Source: CANIGN01 sp041391385
GTDB lineage: Bacteria; Bdellovibrionota; UBA2428
Direction: 5' to 3'
Assembly: GCA_041391385.1 (NCBI GenBank)
Contig: JAWKOD010000002.1
Coordinates: 124,001 to 188,000, forward strand
Length of the DNA: 64,000 nt
The notes below the pieces were generated by a model. The model ran no database searches. It worked only from the letters and a program-made list of their open reading frames with translations, and was not told the DNA's origin. Positions 43,639-51,301 of the stretch are shown in pieces. Positions within the stretch are counted from its first letter, which is position 1. Each line of letters opens with the position of its first letter. The position numbers and the translations under genes were made by a program.

Positions 43639-44598
43639 TTACACCCAGTCTCCTGTGCTTAAGTAATGATTTAGCTTGCCTGTTATGGACGGTGGAAGGT
43701 GCTCGACATCAATCTCTTCTTTGGCACGAAGAAGGCTATAGGTAAGAGCATGTTCTATTTCTCTTAAGTTCCCGGGCCAAGGGTGAGAGAAGAGGAGCTG
43801 ATAAGCACTTGGGCTAATTTCTGGAATCTCACATCGGATTTCTTTGCAGGTTTTTTCGAGTAAGCCTTTCAGCAAACTTGGAAAGTCTTCCTTACGGCTC
43901 CTAACAGAAGGGATGTAAAGAGGGCAGATGTTGAGTCGATAGTAGAGGTCTCTTCGAAACTTATTTTGTTCTACAAGTATTTCTAAAGGAAAGTTACTTG
44001 CCGCAATGATTTTGCATTCAATGGGGTAGCATTCCTTGCCCCCAAGACGCTCAACTTCTCTTTCTTGAAGGGCGCGTAAGAGCTTAGATTGAACTTCAAG
44101 AGATAAATTTTGAATTTCATCGAGAAAAAGTGTGCCTTGCTTGGCGAGTTCAAATTTTCCGATTTGTTTATCGCGTGCTGAAGTAAAGGCTCCACGTTCG
44201 TGACCAAACAAGATACTTTCAGCCAGTGATTCGGGAATAGTAGAGCAATTGATAGAGATAAAAGGGGACTCATCCTCGGACAAGAGTTCCAGACGCTTCC
44301 GTTCAGCATGGATTTTTTTCGCTAAAAGCTCTTTGCCAGTGCCAGTTTCTCCAATAATGAGAACGTTGAGGTTGGAGCGAAGACTGTGTTGAAGATCGCT
44401 TCTTAACTCTCGCATACTTTGCCCTAGGCCCCAAAACCATTCGGTATTTCCACCTCCAAGGGGAGGGATTGCCTTTAAGAGCGGTCCTTCGTTTTGAAGT
44501 GCCTTTTTTGCGGGAGGTCGTTTTTTGCTTTTTCGCTTAGGGATGCCTGTAGGGAAAAAATAGCTACCTGTTAAATTAACTGCTGCATTGTCACTCAT
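43639..44598 (-). CDS. Sigma-54-dependent transcriptional activator lacking receiver and HTH domains
   Basis: About 319 residues. After a basic N-terminal segment (KRKSKKRPPAKK) comes the AAA+ domain: Walker A GETGTGKE, Walker B TLFLDEIQ, the arginine finger in RRDLYYRLN, and the C-terminal WPGNLREIEHAL. The sigma-54-contacting loop reads GAFTSA instead of GAFTGA. There is no receiver or PAS domain in front, and only about 17 residues remain after VEHLPPS, so the usual Fis-type helix-turn-helix is missing. ATG 44598 has AAAAGGAG ten bases upstream; a GTG at 44634 adds 12 residues. It is first in the Tad-like operon, behind a sigma-54 promoter, so it likely activates its own operon from solution. 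Confidence 0.85.
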   Translation of the reverse strand: MSDNAAVNLTGSYFFPTGIPKRKSKKRPPAKKALQNEGPLLKAIPPLGGGNTEWFWGLGQSMRELRSDLQHSLRSNLNVLIIGETGTGKELLAKKIHAERKRLELLSEDESPFISINCSTIPESLAESILFGHERGAFTSARDKQIGKFELAKQGTLFLDEIQNLSLEVQSKLLRALQEREVERLGGKECYPIECKIIAASNFPLEILVEQNKFRRDLYYRLNICPLYIPSVRSRKEDFPSLLKGLLEKTCKEIRCEIPEISPSAYQLLFSHPWPGNLREIEHALTYSLLRAKEEIDVEHLPPSITGKLNHYLSTGDWV

Positions 44599-44686
44599 TA
44601 TAAAATTGCTCCTTTTAAAATATGGGCTCAACACGCCTATATGCCTTTACCCTCTAACCGCCGTGGCGGACTTGGGCTCCGATATT

Positions 44687-44701
44687 GCAATTGCAGTGCC
44701 A
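44687..44701 (-). promoter_or_regulatory. Sigma-54 (-24/-12) promoter of the Tad-like operon
   Basis: On the minus strand TGGCAC-N5-TTGC matches the RpoN consensus fully, with GG at 44700-44699 and GC at 44688-44687. The expected start is near 44675, about 77 bases ahead of the activator gene's ATG. The downstream genes encode a sigma-54 activator and Flp/Tad components, so biology and sequence agree. Confidence 0.8.
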
Positions 44702-44767
44702 ACGCTCAAGTGGGCAATCGTTTGAAGCTGAGCTGGGACTAAAAGATATTTTTTTGTATCTGGGACC

Positions 44768-44789
44768 GAGTATTCGGATTCCGGAACTC
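44768..44789. promoter_or_regulatory. Possible operator (imperfect 22-bp palindrome)
   Basis: GAGT and ACTC flank a centre containing TTCCGGAA in the region between the sigma-54 promoter and the ribbon-helix-helix gene. Symmetry is partial. As it lies about 60 bases upstream of a gene for a DNA-binding protein, it is a candidate autoregulatory site, and could also bind factors acting on the divergent pilus operon. Confidence 0.3.
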
Positions 44790-44848
44790 TAAAAGTAACC
44801 CTTTAGCGTTTTGCATGTCGGCCGCTTCTTCTGTATTCTAGGGGCATC

Positions 44849-45079
44849 GTGGGGCGTAAGAAGATTTCAACTACGGTCTATTTGACCGCAGAGCAGGTTC
44901 GGGCACTAAAAGACCTGCATGAACGCACCCGAGTTCCCATTGCAGAGTACATCCGAATGGGCATAGATCTCATCTTAGAGAAGTATTCGGATAAGCTTCC
45001 CGGACAAATCTCCCTTTTTGATTTGAATTCGATGGGTGGGCGTCCTAAAAGCACTGAAGAGTCTGAAAACCCTGAATGA
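44849..45079 (+). CDS. Ribbon-helix-helix (CopG-like) DNA-binding protein
   Basis: 76 residues, from GTG 44849. The N-terminus, KKISTTVYLTAEQVRALKDLHERT followed by VPIAEYIRMGIDLIL, is a full ribbon-helix-helix unit (beta strand ISTTVYLT, then two helices). The tail (PGQISLFDLNSMGGRPKST) is longer than in antitoxins, and no toxin gene is adjacent, so it looks like a stand-alone regulator. Its TGA overlaps the lepA ATG (ATGA), so lepA translation is coupled to it. Divergent from the Tad-like operon, which it may regulate; this is inference. Confidence 0.82.
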   Translation: MGRKKISTTVYLTAEQVRALKDLHERTRVPIAEYIRMGIDLILEKYSDKLPGQISLFDLNSMGGRPKSTEESENPE

Positions 45080-46938
45080 GCAACTACGACGCGTCGAAGA
45101 TTAGAAACTTCTCCATTATTGCACACATCGACCATGGCAAGTCGACTCTCGCCGATCGTCTCTTAGAGGCCACTGGTGCTGTGAATAAAAGAGACATGCA
45201 AGCGCAGCTTTTGGATAATCTCGAAATTGAACGTGAGCGCGGAATAACAATTAAAGCGCAAACTGTAAGACTTAACTATAAAGCTCAGGACGGCGAGACT
45301 TACATTTTAAATCTCATTGATACTCCAGGGCATGTGGATTTTACCTATGAAGTGTCTCGTTCTTTGGCTGCCTGCGAAGGTGCGGTTCTTGTAGTGGACG
45401 CAAGCCAAGGTGTTGAGGCGCAAACTTTGGCCAACGTTTACATGGCACTTGATGCCAACTTGGCAATTGTGCCTGTTATAAATAAAATTGACTTACCTTC
45501 GGCCGATATTGATGAGGCTCGCAGGCAAATTGAAGATGTGATTGGTATCGATGCCTCGGAGGCTATACCTACGAGTGCTAAAGAAGGCATTGGTATTAAG
45601 GAAATTTTGGAGGCTGTTGTAAAAATTGTCCCAGCGCCTTTGGATTTTTCGCAGACCCCCTGCAAGTATTGATTATGGATAGTTGGTATGACAACTACCA
45701 GGGCGTTGTGCTTTTTGGCTCGTGTGATGGCAGGTACTATTCGTGTGGGCGATAAGGTTCAGATGATGAACCTCAATGAGCTTCTTAAAAAAGAAGAAAA
45801 AAACCCCAATCACTATCAAGTGGTGCGATTGGGATATCTCACTCCGCGCTTTCAGGATCAACAAATTGCTAATTCGGGCGAAGTTATTTTCTTGGTTTGT
45901 AATATTAAAAGTATTCGCGACGTAAAAATCGGAGATACGATTACTCATTCTGAAAACCAAGCCAGCCCTGACCTTAAATATCCGGTAGCGAAAGCGGCAC
46001 TTACGGGATTTAAAGAAGTTAAGCCGGTGGTGTTCTCTGGGATTTTCCCCACAGACAGTAAGGACTATGAGAACTTAAAAGAAGCTCTATTAAAGCTTTC
46101 ACTTAACGATGCTGCTCTTACTTTTGAGCCAGAGAATTCATTGGCCCTAGGTTTTGGTATGCGTTGTGGATATTTGGGTCTTCTTCACATGGAAATCGTA
46201 CAAGAGCGTTTAGAGCGAGAGTTCAATATGAATCTCATCTCAACGGCTCCTGGCGTGAGATACCGAGTGACTAAAACTACAGGTGAGGTTTTCTTTGTCG
46301 ATAACCCCGCGCATTTGCCAAGACCTGATCAAATTGAAAAAATTGAAGAACCCTACATCAGGGGCACAATCCACACGCCTGCAGAATATGTGGGGTCTAT
46401 TATTACATTGTGTGAGGCCCGCAGGGGAATTCAAGAGAAAATCGACTACATCACCAAAGAGCGATGTGCCGTTGTTTATAAGCTCCCCTTGGGTGAAATG
46501 CTTTTTGATTTTTATGACAAGCTAAAAAGTATCTCAAAAGGCTATGCAAGTTTTGATTATGATTTACTAGGACTTGAGGAGAGCAATCTTTGCCGACTCG
46601 ATGTCTTAATCAACGGAGACATTGTAGACGCCCTTTCTATTATTGTTCACAAGAGTCGATCTTATGATCGTGGACGAGATCTTGTGAAAAAAATGAAAGA
46701 AGTTATTACTCGCCAGCAATTTGAAGTAGCCATCCAGGCTGCAATTGGAACAAAAGTTATTGCACGCGAAACTGTGGGCGCTCTTCGTAAAAACGTCATC
46801 GCCAAATGTTACGGCGGAGATATTAGCCGTAAGCGCAAACTTCTTGAAAAACAAAAAGAAGGCAAAAAGCGCATGAAGAACATCGGCAATGTGGAAATCC
46901 CCCAAGAAGCTTTCTTGGCAATTCTTAAAGTAGAGTGA
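45076..46938 (+). pseudogene. lepA: Elongation factor 4 (LepA), with two compensating one-base frameshifts as sequenced
   Basis: A translational GTPase that back-translocates stalled ribosomes. The N-terminal G domain is intact: IAHIDHGKSTLADRLL, the switch region ERERGITIKAQ, DTPGHVDF, NKID and SAKEG. The C-terminal part, from ARVMAGTIRVGDKV, has the LepA-specific end with VIARETVGALRKNVIAKCYGGDISRKRKLLEKQKEGKKRMK. Between 45645 and 45716 the frame leaves and returns: a T5 run at 45645-45649 seems to lack one T, and a T5 run at 45712-45716 seems to have one too many. Correcting both restores LQVLIMDSWYDNYQGVVLLARVMAG and a 620-residue protein. Its start overlaps the RHH gene by ATGA. Most likely intact in the organism. 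Confidence 0.92.
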
Positions 46939-47037
46939 CGGTTGAATAGTTTTTAGCCTTAAGACTAGAGGGGCTTAGGTTCTTTTAGGTCAAAAAATCA
47001 GTACCGCATTCACCTCTTTTTTGGGTAACATAGATTG

Positions 47038-47991
47038 ATGTTAAGGCGTTGGGCACAAAGCACGTTGCTGTTGCTTTTGTTGTGTGGAGCCTCGCTCTCT
47101 TTTGCCGAAGCTACTTGTCGTGCTGCTTTGGGAAGCAGAGCTGTCTTGTCAGGACGCGCAATGACATCAGAATTAATGAGGGACTTCGCCCTTGATCTAA
47201 GAGAATTGCATTCTCGTGCTCGATTGCAATATCTTCGTTCTCAGCTCGAGACTCAGCTTAAGAATGTTGCACAACTGTTTAAAGAAGGGGATCTGTTTAA
47301 AGCTTTTCAATTGTTGAATGATGATCGTGTATTTGAGGAATTACCTATTGGGAGTATCCCTGTCTCTCAACGACCCATTATTGTTTTGAATTCATCAGAA
47401 CTAAAACAAAATCCCAAAGTAACGATGGCTGATCCCAAGAATCATGAGAATGCTATTTGCTGTCTGGGGCTTATGGTTGGAGAATCGGGATTTAGGGGTG
47501 AGATTCATGCTCGAGATGTTTATGTAGAACAATTTGTTTTGAGTAAATTTAAGACGCTTCGAAAATCTCTTTGGGATCAGAGCTTAGATCAGAAGAAAAA
47601 CATCATAAAATACAGAAAAGAAGAGATACGAATGCTGTTTGAGGAAAAGCTTCATGCTCTTCAATTGTTAAATTACGCTGCTAATAATTCTTTTGTTGTT
47701 GCGATCGAGGGACAAACTTTAAAAAAGGTGCTGGATTTGGATGCTTCGCTTAACAAGCATCCCTTTGTTGTTGAAAAAAAGCTTCAGAATGGCTTTGCGA
47801 TCGAGGCAGATGCGTATGCCTTTATGATTAAACATTTAGGAATTGAGAATGTTCCTATTGAGTACGGCATTATAAGTGGCTATCCCACAAGGGCAATTAT
47901 AGATGCAGAATTAGGGCGGCCATGGCCGCAGGAGGTATGGGAATCTTATCGTAATCTTTACGGAGAAGCGCTCACAGATATTCCCAGATAA
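47038..47991 (+). CDS. Hypothetical secreted protein
   Basis: 317 residues starting at ATG 47038 (an in-frame TTG precedes it directly). The N-terminus is a signal peptide (RRWAQSTLLLLLLCGASLSFAEA). The mature chain starts with a cysteine and is largely helical (LRELHSRARLQYLRSQLETQLKNVAQLF), with a predicted coiled-coil section and two vicinal cysteines (ICCLGLMVGESGF). Near the C-terminus NVPIEYGIISGYPTRAIIDAELGRPWPQEV looks like a conserved surface segment. I do not recognise the family. A single gene, apparently with its own promoter, between lepA and a convergent lipoprotein gene. Confidence 0.65.
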   Translation: MLRRWAQSTLLLLLLCGASLSFAEATCRAALGSRAVLSGRAMTSELMRDFALDLRELHSRARLQYLRSQLETQLKNVAQLFKEGDLFKAFQLLNDDRVFEELPIGSIPVSQRPIIVLNSSELKQNPKVTMADPKNHENAICCLGLMVGESGFRGEIHARDVYVEQFVLSKFKTLRKSLWDQSLDQKKNIIKYRKEEIRMLFEEKLHALQLLNYAANNSFVVAIEGQTLKKVLDLDASLNKHPFVVEKKLQNGFAIEADAYAFMIKHLGIENVPIEYGIISGYPTRAIIDAELGRPWPQEVWESYRNLYGEALTDIPR

Positions 47992-48010
47992 AGGTGCTTT
48001 TTAGTTGAAG

Positions 48011-48368
48011 CTATTTGGAAGCAGTTGTTGTTTCTTTTTCTTTTTGTAGAAAGTTGCCTCTACAGAAGCAGTAGTCATACCCTTTTAATAGCTGATCTGT
48101 GAAAACGATGTAATCAGCTTCTCGTTCCAGCGGCCTCGTTTCTGAGGTAGTTCTCGCAGGCAATTTGATTACTCTTTTGAGTGCGGGCATTGGAACCAAT
48201 TTCGCAAGATCCGGTGCCTAGTTTTTGGAGTTTTTCGAGTTCAGTTAAATTTACACCTGTAAGCACGGTAACTTCTTGGGCGGCTTTTGGATTGAGTTTT
48301 TCAACGGGAGTTGAGCAAGCAAGAATGAAAAGGAGAGATGCTGATGCTGCGATGAGATTGGTTTTCAT
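48011..48368 (-). CDS. Small lipoprotein (DUF4156-like), frameshifted as sequenced
   Basis: It begins at ATG 48368 with a lipoprotein leader (MKTNLIAASASLLFILAC, lipobox LAC). The mature part runs EVTVLTGVNL...LGTGSCEIG...CENYLRNEAA and ends early at 48114. In the next frame the sequence continues with EADYIVFTDQLLKGYDYCFCRGNFL to a stop at 48011. Removing one base from the CC at 48127-48128 joins them as LRNEAAEREADYIVF, which matches the L-RN-AA-GADYV pattern of DUF4156 lipoproteins. The restored protein has 118 residues. The function of the family is unknown. Confidence 0.68.
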
Positions 48369-48482
48369 AAAAATCATAATAGTTCTATGAATGCTGGAGT
48401 AAAGGTTATAGCTGCGGGGCGACACTTTGGGTGTTTTATCTTTAGCCTTGGCAAAGGGGTAAAGCTTCATTATCTTAAGGGT

Positions 48483-49376
48483 GTGCGACACTTGGTTTCA
48501 ATCCAAGACCTCAATACGGCAACAATTCATGAAATAGTGGATAAGGCACTTACGTCGAAGGAGGATCTGCCTCTTTTTAACGACGAAAAAGTTGCGCTTA
48601 TATTCTTAGAGCCATCGTCTCGAACACGAGTAAGCTTTGAGTGTGCAGTTCACGATTTAAAAGCACATCCTATTTTGGTTCAAGAAAGTGGAAGTTCCTT
48701 AGAGAAAAATGAATCCCTAAAAGACACACTTTTAATTTTTCGCTCTATGGGAATTCGCACTTTTGTTATTCGTTGCAAAGATAAAGACGACTTAAGAGAA
48801 CTTACTCAAATTTCGGGTGTTAGCATTATCAATGCAGGCGATGGGAAGCGCGAGCATCCCACTCAAGCCCTCTTGGATCTTACAACGTTACGCTCTCTTT
48901 TTAGCTGGAAGGATCTTGAATCTAAAGAGCTCGCCATTGTCGGGGATTTAAAGTCTTCACGAGTGGCGCAGAGTTGGTCATACTTGGCCCCGCTTGTGGG
49001 AATAAAGTTACGCTTGATATCGCCAACTGAATGGAAACCAGATTCTTGGGGGCAGTCCGCTGCTTATTTTGACCGTCTTGAGGACGGCCTTAGTGGAGCA
49101 GATATTGTTATGAGCTTACGCGTACAAAAAGAGCGACATTCAAGTGCTGAGTCTGCTGTCACGGAGCGCTTTGTTCGTGATTTTCAAATGAACGAAGCTA
49201 AGCTCGGCTCAAAGGCCTTTTTAATGCACCCAGGACCAACAAACTGGGGTGTGGAGCTGGATCCCGCTCTACAAAAATATTCAAATTCGCTGATCTTAAA
49301 GCAAGTAAAACACGGCGTTGATTTAAGGCGTGCAGTGCTGAGCCACATCTTAAGTGCCCAAGTTCAGGGGCAGTAG
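48483..49376 (+). CDS. pyrB: Aspartate carbamoyltransferase, catalytic subunit
   Basis: It condenses carbamoyl phosphate and aspartate in pyrimidine synthesis. The carbamoyl phosphate loop LEPSSRTRVSFE, the HPTQALLD motif, the SLRVQKER segment (where aspartate binds) and the end HPGPTNWGVELDP are all present. GTG 48483 gives 297 residues, the usual length; an ATG at 48387 would add 32 residues that do not resemble the family. The carA-X-carB operon follows 105 bases downstream, so carbamoyl phosphate supply is next door. No regulatory subunit PyrI gene is seen. Confidence 0.9.
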   Translation: MRHLVSIQDLNTATIHEIVDKALTSKEDLPLFNDEKVALIFLEPSSRTRVSFECAVHDLKAHPILVQESGSSLEKNESLKDTLLIFRSMGIRTFVIRCKDKDDLRELTQISGVSIINAGDGKREHPTQALLDLTTLRSLFSWKDLESKELAIVGDLKSSRVAQSWSYLAPLVGIKLRLISPTEWKPDSWGQSAAYFDRLEDGLSGADIVMSLRVQKERHSSAESAVTERFVRDFQMNEAKLGSKAFLMHPGPTNWGVELDPALQKYSNSLILKQVKHGVDLRRAVLSHILSAQVQGQ

Positions 49377-49441
49377 ATTGGAACTGGCTGTGAAAGTAGC
49401 CAGGTGCATGGAGAAAAGAGTGGGCCACCTTTTATTTCCAC

Positions 49442-49469
49442 TTGACGCGCCTTGCGCCAAGCTTCTAAT
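49442..49469 (+). promoter_or_regulatory. Possible sigma-70 type promoter of carA
   Basis: TTGACG (49442-49447) and TCTAAT (49464-49469) are 16 bases apart, each close to the housekeeping consensus. The predicted start falls about five bases before the carA ATG (49482), and no Shine-Dalgarno sequence is visible there, so the transcript would be almost leaderless. Confidence 0.42.
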
Positions 49470-49481
49470 TTATTGTTTTTA

Positions 49482-50663
49482 ATGAGCGACTCTCTCCAAC
49501 CCAAGGCTCTTCGCCTCATTCTGGAGAAAGGTTTTTCCATAGATGTCGAAGGCTGGGGTGACTTTTCAGCAGCCAACAAAGTTCGCGGCGGAGAATTTGT
49601 TTTTTGCACGGCGATGACGGGCATGGAGGAATCTCTCACGGATCCAAGTTTTTGTAGGCAAGTTATTGTCTCTACGGTTTCTCATGTCGGAAATACGGGA
49701 TTCACCGAAGAAGACATGGAAAGTCATTGCATCTGGGCCGAGGGGTTGGTGCTTCGTCACTTGTCCTCTAAAGCTTCGAGCTGGCGAGCTAAAACATCTT
49801 TATTACAATGGGTTCTGAAAGAGAAAAAATTTCTTCTCCACAAAGTAGACACGCGTTTATTAGCTATTCACTTACGTAATGAAGGGTCTCAGCGAGGAGT
49901 TGTCTTTGAACGAGGAACGATGAGCGATTCAGAAGCTCTTGCCTCAATGGACAAGTGCATTCCTCCCATGAAGAACCTTGAACTTTTGAGCGAAGTTACA
50001 TGTGCTAAGAGCAATCCTTTCGAGGATCGCGAAATGTATTGGCCACAATTTGAGACAAGACATTTAGAAAATGCTCCTCGCATTGCGCTGCTTGATTATG
50101 GAGTTAAAACAAATACTCCGAGAATTCTTTCACGCATGGGGTGTGAGGTTATACTTTTACCCGCTAAAAGTTCTGCGGCAGATATTTTGGAAGCAGGACG
50201 AGATGGCATTTTCTTGAGCAATGGCCCTGGTGATCCCGAGGCGGCTACACAAGTAGTTGCTGAGTTAAAAAAAGTGATTGGAAAAAAACCGCTCTTTGGT
50301 ATTTGTATGGGGCACCAGCTTTTAGCGCTCGCGCTAGGGGCAAAAACTTATAAACTTAAATTTGGTCACAGGGGGATTCATCACCCTGTTGTTCAAGTAA
50401 AGAAGGGTGTAAGCACAGGTAAAACACTTATTACGAGTCAAAACCATGGTTTTGCTGTGGATGAGGATTCACTCCCTCAAGGAGTTGAGGTTACCTTTCG
50501 TCACGCAAATGATTTATCAAATGAGGGCATTTGTAACGAAAGCCTGCGTTGTTCGTCAGTGCAATTTCACCCTGAGGCTGCACCAGGTCCCTTCGATGGC
50601 TTATTCTTTTTTGAGGAGTTTCTCAGGGAAGTTTTGAGTAGCGACAATAAAGGAGTCAAGTAG
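49482..50663 (+). CDS. carA: Carbamoyl-phosphate synthase small subunit
   Basis: The glutaminase subunit that feeds ammonia to CarB. The N-terminal half has FCTAMTGMEESLTDPSF and IVSTVSHVGNTGF (CarA-specific). The C-terminal class I glutamine amidotransferase has LSNGPGDPEAA, the nucleophile in GICMGHQLLALALG, and the histidine-glutamate pair in SVQFHPEAAPGP. 393 residues, normal length. ATG 49482 is taken; a TTG start at 49452 would place the promoter inside the gene. The stop overlaps the next gene by one base. Confidence 0.94.
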   Translation: MSDSLQPKALRLILEKGFSIDVEGWGDFSAANKVRGGEFVFCTAMTGMEESLTDPSFCRQVIVSTVSHVGNTGFTEEDMESHCIWAEGLVLRHLSSKASSWRAKTSLLQWVLKEKKFLLHKVDTRLLAIHLRNEGSQRGVVFERGTMSDSEALASMDKCIPPMKNLELLSEVTCAKSNPFEDREMYWPQFETRHLENAPRIALLDYGVKTNTPRILSRMGCEVILLPAKSSAADILEAGRDGIFLSNGPGDPEAATQVVAELKKVIGKKPLFGICMGHQLLALALGAKTYKLKFGHRGIHHPVVQVKKGVSTGKTLITSQNHGFAVDEDSLPQGVEVTFRHANDLSNEGICNESLRCSSVQFHPEAAPGPFDGLFFFEEFLREVLSSDNKGVK

Positions 50664-51301
50664 TGAACCTTGAGCCATACATCTCGGAAATTTTAGAAAC
50701 TTACGGTAAGGGATCTTATTACGATGAGATTAAGCGTGCTAAGGAACATTATTTTACACGCGCCTTTAAGGTCGCTGAGGGTTCAGATCGATACGAAAGC
50801 GAACTCAATCAGTTTTTTGATTGGTTTGTTTTTGAGAGAAATCTTGAGAGAGAAGAGTTACCTCCCATTCGACTTTTTTCTAAAGAAGAAACGGCTGAAA
50901 TGCCGGAAGATAAAATTAAAGTTTTTGATGCGCTTGGAAACTCGTTTAGTTCTGTTTTTGAGTTGCTCAAAATAAAAGAAGATGAAGCCGTTATAAAAGA
51001 TCTCTTCGATAAAGAAAGTTATGTGATTGAGGATATTGAAAATCCTAAAATCTTTCAAAAGGGAGATATCTTTCAAGCGCGCCTAGTTCCCTTCGACGAT
51101 AAAATTATTTTTTCAACTGCCTACTTGTTTCACCCAAAGGAAGCTAAGGCTTATTTGAAGAAAGAAATTAAGAAAATTAAAAACTTAAGAGGAGAGCATA
51201 AAAAAGAACTTATGCTTCGTCTCGCACTTATGAAACATCGCTCTGAGCAGTATCCACATATCGATGTTTCTCACATCTATTCGGAGAAGCCGATCATATG
51301 A
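50663..51301 (+). CDS. Hypothetical protein between carA and carB
   Basis: 212 residues, starting with GTG 50663 inside the carA stop and with AAGGAG at good spacing. Its stop overlaps the carB ATG (ATGA). It has no leader and no membrane helix. It is acidic in the N-terminal part (FKVAEGSDRYESELNQFFDWFVFERNLEREELPPIRLF) and basic and helical at the end (KKEIKKIKNLRGEHKKELMLRLALMKHRSEQYPH). A beta-rich middle part (NPKIFQKGDIFQARLVPFDDKIIFSTAYLFHPKEA) resembles small RNA-binding or SEC-C-associated folds, but I cannot name a family. Its coupling to both CPSase subunits suggests a related role or a co-expressed factor. Confidence 0.78.
   Translation: MNLEPYISEILETYGKGSYYDEIKRAKEHYFTRAFKVAEGSDRYESELNQFFDWFVFERNLEREELPPIRLFSKEETAEMPEDKIKVFDALGNSFSSVFELLKIKEDEAVIKDLFDKESYVIEDIENPKIFQKGDIFQARLVPFDDKIIFSTAYLFHPKEAKAYLKKEIKKIKNLRGEHKKELMLRLALMKHRSEQYPHIDVSHIYSEKPII

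Noticed and set aside
44849..45079. The ribbon-helix-helix protein as the antitoxin of a toxin-antitoxin pair.
   Set aside because: No small toxin gene is adjacent; the downstream overlapping gene is lepA.
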